Source: Cloeon dipterum (taxonomy: Eukaryota; Arthropoda; Insecta; Ephemeroptera; Baetidae). From it: DNA of 64,000 nt. The position numbers were made by a program, and so were the translations under genes. Of the stretch, positions 26,001 to 36,016 are shown in pieces; position 1 is the stretch's first letter; every line of letters begins with the position of its first letter. The notes under the pieces are model-generated. The model ran no database searches. It was not told where the DNA came from and saw nothing but the letters and a program-made list of their open reading frames with translations. The DNA lies in NCBI RefSeq assembly GCF_949628265.1, contig NC_088787.1, positions 11,832,501 to 11,896,500 of the forward strand, read 5' to 3'.

Positions 26001-28170
26001 ATGAAAATTTTTGTTTTCATATTTTTCTTTTTCCATGAAATTAAATGTAAAATTTATTTTCCTGTTCAATATTATTTATATGCACAGTAAAAATAAAAAA
26101 TAAACTTCTTCAGGTCAAAAAAGGAGAGTCGAATTGAGCAGAGCTCGAACGCGAGCGCCGCGCACATAAATAAAGAAATTAAAACTCGAATTGGGCGGCG
26201 CGGCGTAATCTCAGATCGTGTGTTGGCATTTCTCTCTGTTTTTGGTTCGGCCGGCGCTGCGGCGATCGGGCAAGAGAGCAATTTGGACGGAGAATCGTGA
26301 GCTCGGTTGCTGGGAAATTGATAAAGCGTGGTGGGTACGTGCATGTGTGTCCCGCCGGGGCGATCTCTGAATTAAAAGAGCACTTGGTATATGCAGACAG
26401 AGGGGCTCACATAAATTTGCTTATCGTTAATAAATCTGTTTGGGGGCCCGCGCGCGGTTAATATTTATTAATCACAGGTTTGTGCTTGCTCATCCAACAG
26501 GTTTAGGGGCGGGGCGAGCGCGACGGGAGAAAAAATAACGAAAGAAAGAAGGAACGAACTCACGGTGCGATGGCCCGCGGCCGATTCATTATTAATATTG
26601 TTATTAGGGCCTCACCTGACATCTCTGTTGTGCTCGCCTACCCTGACACGACGGCTCCAAGGGCGACTCCGGGCCCGAGAGAATTAAAAAGGACCTGCCT
26701 GTGACTAATCACGCACCTCATTAGCACTAAATCATCGCGAAAGTGCTGAACGCACGCGTAGTGAAACTCTTGTTTGGACGCGCTGCATAGAAAATTGTTC
26801 AATTAATTTCTCGGAAACGACGTCGACCCGTGTCTCGATCAATTTTATGTGGAGATTTTTACCAAAATTATCCTAGCAACTAAATTTATCTTTTTAAGTT
26901 TGTTTTCCTCCATTAAAAAAAATTTGAGAGTAATAAGCAGTATTTTTATAGTAAACGAAACTTGTCAAAACTGATATTTTAAGACACCTGTCACTCGACG
27001 CAAACGCCCTCGTTTTTTCCTGACTGCACCCTCCGCCCACGGCTCAACGTGAAACAAAGCGAGTTTTTTCCCTGTTGTTCCGCGCGATCGACAGCAGCGT
27101 GCGTGCGTGGTGCGTGATGACAGGAATGTGTTGGGAAAAGTGCCGTAAAAGAGGCCCGGCGTCGGTTTTATTGCTTTTTACACCTGACTGCTGGCCAAAT
27201 CACACGCCTAAATGCCGGGCCGGCAGCCGCGGCGGGAGTCGGCGGTCGCTCCGCGCGAGAAGACTTTTCTGAAAGGCGAATGAGGGACTCCGCCCTCGGA
27301 TTACAAGATCCCTTTCAGCTGCCTGTTTTATTTTTTGTCCCGAGAGCTGGCTGCTCTGTGAAAAGGCAGTTTGATTGCTTTTCTTCTCGCGGCCTCAAAT
27401 GTATTTTTTTCTTTTCTCTCTAGCCGTGATTGATGGAGCAGAGGGCACCGCGTATGCAACCCGTTGGGCGCGGTCGCGCTGCAGGCTGCATTTCTGCACT
27501 CAGCAGGAGACCGTCGGCAACTGCGACCGAATACAATAATTTTATCAGTTGTTATCACATACAGACCAACAATTTATTTCTGGTAATTCTTTTAATTTAA
27601 ATAGGAATATAGGATTGAGTGTCGAAAACCACAATTTTTTATCTAACACGATACAGAACTGTCTTAAAAAATTAAAAACTTTAGTTCTAGTTAGATAAAG
27701 ACAACTTATTTTATTTATTATTTCCACTAAAAAAAGAAGATTTGCTTTTTTCATTTTTAAGACGGTCCTGATTTATTGAATGATACTTTTTAAAGAAGAA
27801 ATAAAAATGCTTCAAAAATTGAAGCAGTCTAGGTCCGCCGAACCGTAATCCTTCATTTTTTCGCTTCTAATCTAATTAATCATTTTAGAAAAAAATTCTC
27901 CTGCAAGCGCGAGAGGCGAAAGAGTAAATAAAAACTCAACAGCCGCATAATAATAATTCGAGTTAAGCACATAAGCGCACAAGTGGATGAGTATATTATA
28001 ATGTTCCTTGAATTTTTAAAGCTTTAATTTTACTTGCTGCCTTTGTATGAATTATACATATTATGACAATTTTTAGAGTTGTTCGGGGTTTATGAAACAA
28101 ACGGCTTTAAAGTAGAACATTTATTTTATTGTTGGGTAACAATGACAAAAAGAAGACTTGCACCATTTTT

Positions 28171-31100
28171 TCACAACTCATAAGACGCCCCTGTAATTCG
28201 ATAAGACTTGTTTAATCTTCCGTCATGTAGGCCATAGCCGATAACGCTCAAGGGCTGCAGTTCAAGCCCACCAATCCGTATTCCTGTAAAGTTTACCATT
28301 TATAAGGTGCTCTAAATAGAGACGAAAAAATAAAACGTACGTCACGGGCAAACCACTCCTGTTCATAGTAGTCATAGAGCTTGACCTGCGCCGGCTTAAT
28401 GTTCTCGACCTGGACCTTCTGTGCGATGATTATTGGCACGCTCAAGGGCGTCGAATCGATCGAGTCAAAGTACAGTTGAAGCTTGCCCTCTTCGAATTCC
28501 CACCGCTTGAAAGCTGAAATATTAATTTGTGTTGAAACAATTTTTTCCTAAATCATTAGAGGCGCACTTGGCAATTTGTTCTTCAGCTTGTCCAGAGAGG
28601 TAGTGGACGGTTTGTATCCGCTAAGTAGTTCAACCTCCAGGACGGCCATGTTGGAGGCTCCGTCCGGCAAGTTGTAAGCCAGGGTGAATTCGAGCTCAAG
28701 GTCGGTGCACTTCTCCCCCTTGGCTTTGCTAACTTTACTCGTCACATTGAACGCGTCCAGCTTCTCACTCGACTTCTTCAAATTATATCGCACTGTATTC
28801 TGGAATTTGTAGAAAAAAATTAAAATAATTCTTTTTTGCACGTGAAATAATTTTCTACTTGAATAAGGCCGCAACCCTCTCCGTCGGCGGTCCACTGCAG
28901 GTTTCTGGGCACGCTACCCAAATCCTTTTGCTGCAAGATTTGCTTGTTTGCGGATTTGACCTCAAAGTTCAGGCTATCTCGGCCCTCAGGGGTTACGGTG
29001 ATTTTCAGATCAACATTTCCCCGCGGCAGGGTCGAGGCGAATACTGCCAATGCCTCCAGGGCAACGACGGTGTCCTAAAAAAATATGATTGTATGAATGA
29101 AAATTTCAATTTTTCTTATGAAAAATCGCACCTGTGTCGAAACAAATCCTCCGTTGCTGTTCCTTTGCTTAGACACCCAGCGTGTTGCATTGAAAGCCAG
29201 CTCCAAGTTCTCTGTGCCGCCGACCTTGACCAATGTCAAGATTGCGTAAGCGGTCATCTCGATGTTCAGGCCCAAGCTGGTCGAATCTAAATAAATGCAG
29301 CTAATTAGACTAGGTTAATAAAAACCCGCAATTGAGACCTTTTTGCCAGTAGACATCGGTGTCTCCTTCCTTGGTGGTGCTTTTAATTAAATCATCCAGT
29401 GCCTTGCGCGCGTCGTTGCCCACAGAGGCAGGTCTGTTCAGGCGATCGCTGATCAACTGCAGGGCGTAAGTGGAAATTACGCGAGTGTACAGTTCGGTGT
29501 CTGCGCTTGATTGTTTCAGACAGTCGAGGCCGTTTTCGAAAACCTTGTCATTTTCCACTGATTTCGATTTCAGCAGCGCGATCAAAATGTAGGCGGTCAA
29601 CGCCACTGGCGATTCCGAAACACCGCCCTGGAAGAGAATTTATTAAATAAATCGTATTAATTTAAAAATTAGAATAGATAAAATACCTTCATGGCCTTGT
29701 GGAAAAGTTTCCCGACTTGTCTGAAGCATCCGTTCTCCAGCTGGTGCGACAAAATCCAGTCAGTGCTCTTTTTCAGATCGTCTTGGTCCACGTCTATGAA
29801 CTCTCTGGCTTGCGCGAATGATTTCACAACGAAGGCGGTCAGCCACATCGAACCCGACTCATCGCTTTTGCCAAATGCCGAGTAGGATCCGTCGTCGTGC
29901 CTGTATTTGAGCTCTCTTTGGTAGCCGGCTTTCATGTTCTGAACGGCCTCCTCCTGCAGCCGCGGATTTTCCGCTGAGCCGCTCACGTTCAAGTACTTCA
30001 ACACCACGATGTTCGGCACGAAGAGAACCATGTTCTGCTCTCCGCAGCCCACCGGGAGCTGCACCAACCGGTCCAGGTGCTGTCGAATTCTCTTTTAAAT
30101 TGGATAAATTTAATAAAATGGAAAATTCACCTCCATGCTGGGTCCCAACAGGTCGCCAATTACCGCCACCTCTGCCCTGTCAGAGCCGGGCACAATGTTT
30201 TCCGGCAGTTCTAAATTCCAGGATATTTGTTGAACGTCTTTTTCTATAAAATATATAGTATTTAGTGAATTATTTCTATGTATTCTGTAATTTTTATTTA
30301 CTCTCGGAACAATAGAACAATGATCTGGTTTTCTCAACGGGAATTCCCTCTGGCTTTATCAAAATTGGCTTGATGATTTCGTCACTAGACACAAAATATT
30401 TAATAAATCCTTCAATAAAATTGTCTTTAAAAATGTACCTGACGGAGACGGATTCCCCAGATCCGCAATCGCGTACACTGTCGTCTATGCCAGCACTCAC
30501 AGAAATGTTGTGTTTCCCTAAGACTTTCGTGTCTAACTCAAAGGTGTGCACCAACTTGTCGAATCCTCCAAGGCACGCCGAGAAGGTCTGCTTGCCCCTC
30601 AGGTCACCGCCAGTAAAGCTTCCAAAAGTTAGTTTAACCTATGATATTCTAGTTATTTACTCGGCGTCTAAGCATTTTTATTTTTTTTTACCGGTAGGTC
30701 GCGAGATAGTTGGTTGAAAAGTGACACCTTCAAATGCAGGATTTCCTCCCTTTTGACCGAGTAGGGCAGGGTGAAGTCCATAAAGAACGGTTTTATAACC
30801 CTGAGCGATGTTTCTGGCGCTATTCCCACTCCGTCAGTGTTGGAGACGCAAACCGTGTTGAGCACCCAGTCCGTGATCGAGTCCGGCGTTTCCAGCTGCA
30901 GATTTTTCGTTTCGTTTGCACTAAACATAATTAAATTTATTTGTAAAAAATTAAGGAATTTTATAGGAATTTTACCTGACGCCTTCCAACTTCCACAACC
31001 ACGTTTCGGGAAAAAAGGATCTCACTTTTTCTTCTTTAGCTACAGCTACACGGTCAGCAATATCTGATTCTTGAGCAGGGGGAGCAGGGACAGCAGCAGC

Positions 31101-34100
31101 TGCACTGTTTAGCCAAGCTCCTCCCGCTAGGCCATAACTTGGCCTTGATGTTGCAGCAAATGGAATAAAAGAAACTGCAAGAAATATAAGCTCATTGGTA
31201 ATTTGTCTCTGCAATATTTTTAAAAATCTTCAAAATTCTTAATTAATGTAAGTAAATTCAAAAAAATGTGGTTCACCCTCAGGATATAAATAACCGAAAG
31301 GACATTCGTCACACTCTTCTTTGGTGTTGCCATACTGACAAGGTTTTACGTTATGCTCCAACGTGCTCAAAATTAATACGCGACTGTCCTGTTGGATAAA
31401 AGACATTAAAATGCGTCACTTTAATTTTAGCCACCAAACAAACCTCAAATACTCTTTTTGCGTTGCCGAATTCCATCGAATAGCGTGGTTGAAATCGAAT
31501 ACTCCTGATGGCCGTGCTGGCCCTTTCAGGCACTGGCTTCTCACTTGGTTCTTTCTTGCATTTACGAACCTTGTATTTCCATGATACATAGTTCTCTTGC
31601 TTTACGCCATTCACATTGTTCAATTGGAAAAACCTTTCAGCATCCCAAGTGTCTTTTCGTTTGAGCAATTTGACCGCCTTGTCCACAGCGGTGAGGGCGC
31701 ACAACGAGTCGGCACTGGCGCCGAGAGAAAGGGTCACGGACTGGCCAGGCCTAACGGACTGTTTCGTAAACTTCGAAGTGACCTATATTTAAAATACGAA
31801 TATTTTTTTACTTAAAATAACAATTTCGAAATGGCTTGCCTTATTTGTGAAGCAGTTTTGAATTTTGAAAGTCCTGCTTGAGGCTACGATTTCCTTGTCC
31901 TCTCGGATGTAGAAAACGATCAGTTTCAACTCTGGTGAAAATCTCGGCTCGGCTAGAAAATCCAGATTAAACTTCCCCACTGAAATTTCACTCTCTTCCG
32001 ATGTGAAATTGGCCTTGTAAATAACATTTTTCAGCGTCGGGGGTGTTATCGCCTCTGCTTTCGCAGTCACAACGCCTGTCTTCACAATGTTTCCTCTGGA
32101 TTCCACCTAGGATTTGTAAATTAACATGCCTGTGTATCAAAATTAACTTTATTATTTCTTACGATGTACTTGAAGTCGATCGAACTGCCTTTAACTTTTT
32201 TGTCGAATGTGAACAAAACCTCAGCCTCGAGTTTTTCGCCGCATTTAGCAATTTTGTGTGGGCTGTTGATCTCAATGTGCGAGCTCGACGACGAAACCCA
32301 AGGATAGATCGTTTGTTCTGAAGATAAATCGCTGCACGCATTTTTGGTGGAATTTTTGCACTGTTGAAAAAAAGAAATTAATTTTTATGTTAATTCTATA
32401 ATGGTGTGCAATTTCAATATACACATAAAATTAAATAACACAGCTGGTGAATGATAAATACCCAGAACAGATTTTCCTGGTCAAATTACTGACCGGAAAA
32501 AGTAATAATGTGTCAAGATAATTTGCACATTAGCTAAAGATGTATTTGGTCGTTTCATTTTTTTTTTAATTTTCTAAATTGTTGCTTCACTGTCTATAAA
32601 ATTCATTTCAAAAAAATTCGTTGTAACTTTGATTTAACCTTTGCTTTGACAGTGATTTCCGTTTTTGATATTCCAGCCAAAATAGTGAAGTAGACTTTTC
32701 CATCCTGGTCGGTCTCAATGCTTTCAATCTTGTGCTCTCCTTGAATTTCTTCTCCTTCGGCGGTCAGTTCGAGTTCCGCGTGCGGAATCGGGTCATCATT
32801 ACCTTTCTTCAGCGTAAACTGAAACACAAACTATTAACACTTTATTCTATCTCCCTCAAAATCTTACTTCTCCTCTAAAGGGAATGAAAGGTCGGTAAAA
32901 CTGCCTCTGGTGTGTGTTAACTAATTTCGCTTTTTGGTAGTAGTTGGAACTAGAAGTGGTCTCAATGACTTCACGCGTTTCACCAGTTCCCTTCTCCTCA
33001 ATTGTCGCGTTAAAAATAACGCCAGTAACTTTGGTTTTGCCATTGACGTCCTTGTTAATAATCTCCTTTGTCAACACTAACTCGTGACAACCATCATTCT
33101 TTCTCAGCTAATGAAAAATGTATTTATACGAGATCTCATTATTTATTTTAATATGAAAAATTACCGTGCCATTTATCTGGGAGATTATCGTTTCATTCTC
33201 AGGTGATGAACCTCGCCAATAGTGATATTTAACAGGTTTGAAAACGGCCTTCACTGTGCCCTGTACTGCTCCGCCAAAAGTGTATCTGTAAACAATTAAA
33301 AAATAAATAAAAAAACGAAAAAGTACTTCTTGGCCCTTACTTGGCACAAACTTTCCAAGTGAAATCATTGCCAGAGCTCAAATCGAAATCTCTCGGTGGC
33401 TCCACGGTGACCTCAAATTTTGGCAAAACGTACTCTTTCACCTCGAATCTCTGTGTGTCGATTTTTTCATCCTTTCCATGGCGAACATTTATGGTCCAAT
33501 GTCCCTGTCAACGTCAAAGCTTTCACAAATTCATATTAAATTTAAAAAAATATTTATCCTACCTTGATTGGCTCACTTATGAGCTGGAAGTCCAGTTGCA
33601 CTAGTCCGTTTTTCCTCTCCACGTCTGTCCAAACGGCTGTTTTAATTCCATCTGGGTTTGTGATCCACACCTTAGGAAGCTAGATAAAATATAGATGGAG
33701 CTCTTTAAAATACCTTTATTCTTTTTTTTTTGTAAGATATAGAAACAAAAATCTAGTGTGTTGTAAGCATTAAAAAATAGTATATATCTGAGGTTTTAAA
33801 TTATGAATAATTGCAAAACAATAAAACCTCAAAAGAAACATATAAATAAGCAGTTAATGTTTATGTAAAATACTCACTGCCGGTGTGGTGATTGGAAGGA
33901 AGTTTTCCTTGGTTTGCAAAATCCTGAATTGCACCAGCTCTCCCGGTTTGTAAAACGGTTTGTCTGTTTCGATAAACGTCGAATATCGCGGTGTGAAGAA
34001 CAAAAGTTCGGAGCTCAAGTTTTTTCCTTCATCGTAGTGAAGTTCAAGTTTTCCTCTATAGCTCTTTGTGGTTGGAACTGACAGTTGGATCTCGTGCAAT

Positions 34101-34447
34101 TTGGCGTCTGAACCGCAAAAAAATAAATAATAATATAAAAAAAATAGAAGCCCACGCACCTGGATTTTCCAAAACGATCGCATTAAGCTCTCGTTCCTCG
34201 TTGTTTTCTTTCGTCAGCAGTCGAATCTTGAAATTCGTTTTTTTCGGGTTGTCAAGAATATTGAGTAACATTGTCTCAGTTTTTTCGACGGCAAACACGC
34301 TCGGCGCCGTGAGAATGAATTTGCTGTAATGTAAATTTAAATCGTGAACGAAAGAAACAATAAAACTCACGTCTCTTCCGTTCCTACCGCCAGTGGGACG
34401 TCGGCCCACAGCATCACAAAGAGCAAAATAGGCTGCAGGAGCTTCAT
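28171..34447 (-). CDS. Thioester-containing protein (TEP, alpha-2-macroglobulin/complement family), copy A
   Basis: Twenty-four coding exons: 34447-34371, 34323-34160, 34107-33878, 33679-33563, 33504-33341, 33285-33165, 33107-32868, 32818-32639, 32360-32163, 32106-31840, 31782-31444, 31388-31277, 31174-30976, 30920-30692, 30638-30439, 30384-30302, 30243-30131, 30079-29687, 29627-29339, 29286-29132, 29074-28859, 28799-28568, 28513-28337, 28283-28171. They total 4608 nt (1535 aa). Residues 1-21 are a signal peptide; macroglobulin domains follow. The bait exon encodes about 737-803 and ends near SFFPETWLW. The thioester GCGEQNM starts at 1022 (Cys 1023), and a His near 1138 (LFHKAMKGG) matches the complement catalytic His. 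A receptor-binding-type domain ends the protein. There is no GPI or membrane tail and no C-terminal cysteine cluster, so it should be secreted. Family role: opsonisation or protease trapping. One intron has a GC donor. The last intron's donor was chosen by phase. Poly(A) signals lie near 28120-28130. Confidence 0.93.
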
Positions 34448-34492
34448 TTTTGCCTAAAAAACAAATAAATCGGGATAGAAAATTTCTACTGA

Positions 34493-34912
34493 TTTTTTTT
34501 CGCTCTTTTTATCCCTGTCCGAGGACCGGAGGACCGGGAAGGGCGCGCACTGCACTAGCACGAATGCTGAAATCTGGGTCCCAATAACACCGTGAACGGA
34601 TAACATGGGCGCACCAGGCCGCACAGGGCCCAAGCCCACTCAAGGGCCACTTGCCTCCGCACCGAGGACTGCATTGAAACGCTAGACATTTATCCCGTGA
34701 AGCCAAATCACGCATGCTGGAAAGGTGCAAACCAGCAAGTAGCGAGTCTAAGCAGTCCGTTGAGCAATTTGAGCATTTCGAGTCACTAAACTAACCACTT
34801 TTTGCCATTTCTGACATTGGGTAGCCAGTATTAGATCTCCGAACTGCTCAAATTCCTCTCATTGCTTTGACACTCCTGAGAGTGCCTTAACAATGCGAGC
34901 CAACGGGCTGGT
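34493..34912 (-). mobile_element. SINE-like repeat inserted in the 5' UTR intron of TEP copy A
   Basis: About 420 bp that recurs in the opposite orientation at 52375-52809. Read on the minus strand it begins CCAGCCCGTTGGCTCGCATT and ends in an A-rich tail (GGGATAAAAAGAGCG followed by A8). Both copies end in an A-run at the same place, as expected of a retroposed SINE. The start (GTTGGCTC...GTTAAGGCACTC) resembles a tRNA-type A box, but I see no clear B box, so tRNA origin is only a suggestion. The same intron of TEP copy B lacks it. Confidence 0.65.
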
Positions 34913-35091
34913 TTTAGAAAATGATGATTCAGAAATAAAAACTTTTGTTCAATTTGAATTTGTTTATTGTGTGCAAATATTTACGGAGAGATTGTTGTGA
35001 TTAAAAAATTAAAAACTGGCAAGCCCCTGATCAAATAAATGAAAATTGATGCATGCAAAGTTAACAAATATTATGCTTGCGAAATACTCAC

Positions 35092-35160
35092 TTTTGATTT
35101 TGTTGGTCTCTATCCTGCTTTCCTCGAGCTTCCACGATGTTCGTCGAGAAGAGATAAAGT
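35092..35160 (-). other. 5' non-coding exon of TEP copy A
   Basis: A strong donor (GTGAGTATTT, minus strand) starts at 35091. The exon is conserved with unit B at 42437-42505. It would splice to the acceptor at 34454-34455, six bases upstream of the start codon (exon 2 begins GCAAAAATG). Its 5' end is estimated from the TATA-like box about 30 bp upstream. It contains AGATAA (35153-35158), a GATA-type site that is also present in copy B. Confidence 0.6.
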
Positions 35161-35186
35161 GAACGAAGTCTGCGGCAAACGTTCAG

Positions 35187-35251
35187 TTTTATGCATGTGA
35201 CCAGTTTTTAAATGCCATAGGCAGGGCTGTGGGTATTTCCCGGGGATTTTT
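35187..35251 (-). promoter_or_regulatory. TEP copy A core promoter with adjacent kappaB-like sites
   Basis: A TATA-like CATAAAA (minus strand, 35187-35193) lies about 30 bp upstream of the predicted transcript start and is conserved in copy B. Further upstream, plus-strand GGGTATTTCCC (35231-35241, GGG-W5-CCC, Dorsal/Dif-like) directly abuts GGGGATTTTT (35242-35251, fits the Relish-type GGGRAYYYYY pattern). Copy B lacks this segment. Binding is an inference from motif matching only. Confidence 0.4.
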
Positions 35252-36016
35252 GCGGTATTTACCTGTTTCGTGCGGGTTTTCTTGCGCCTCATGGTTATAT
35301 TATTAAATAAATTTCCTATATGGAGAGGGGATGGGTTTTTTTTGTTTTTGTTAACTCGTGGACTTTTTGAGTTTATAAACATTTTTAATGTAATTTTTCA
35401 TGAGCACCAAAAATACGGAAATCGCGGTAAAAAATATGTTATCGCCAACCGCGCACAGACGGACACCTAAGTCTATATACGTGCTGTGATATCTATATGG
35501 TTTGCTTAAGATCCGAAAAGACCCGAAATTTTCATCTTCCACTTCTTGCACAGTTCCGCTGCTATAGGTTATTTTCTTAACTAAAATATGAACAAGAAAA
35601 AAATTGTATTTAATATAACAAAAATTTAATCATTCAGAGCTCTTGGAAATTTTAACCACTTTAAGTTAACAAATTTAGTAAATTTGTTGTGAATTTTCTG
35701 TAAGATAATAATATTTTAAGTTACAGGAATAAATAAAATTCAGGATATAGCAGTTCTCAACTGTGATAAAACATTTTCCGGAAATATAAATCCAAATTTA
35801 TCCCGCTAGTTTCACCATGGTCTGGGACGTGCAACAAGCAGTTATGGAAATATCACTTTAATTTTTAAAGCAGCAATTTGATTGCTGTCTTCATATGAAT
35901 TATACATATTATGAAAATTTTTAGAGTTATTCGGGGTTTATGAAACAAACGGCTTTAAAGTAGAACATTTTTTATTGTTGGGTAACAATGACAAAAAGAA
36001 GACTTGCACCATTTTT

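Larger units (their letters stand above)
17560..28030. other. Intergenic region without recognisable genes
   Basis: No frame in this 10.5-kb stretch shows a protein family, splice-consistent exons or long coding bias. It is AT-rich with distinct CpG-rich islands (about 19.25-19.65, 24.23-25.12, 26.1-26.8 and 27.0-27.5 kb). It also holds a foldback solo arm (19872-20245) and simple repeats: GAT at 20929-20947, CT at 22532-22558 and GA at 23043-23060. The islands may be regulatory DNA or promoters of genes not visible here. Confidence 0.6.

Noticed and set aside
28334..28345. Alternative donor directly after the codon GAC in the penultimate TEP exon (GTACGT)
   Set aside because: It looks stronger than the chosen GTTTTA donor but leaves the last exon out of frame. 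The chosen donor, four bases downstream, closes the phase in both copies. This should be checked with cDNA.
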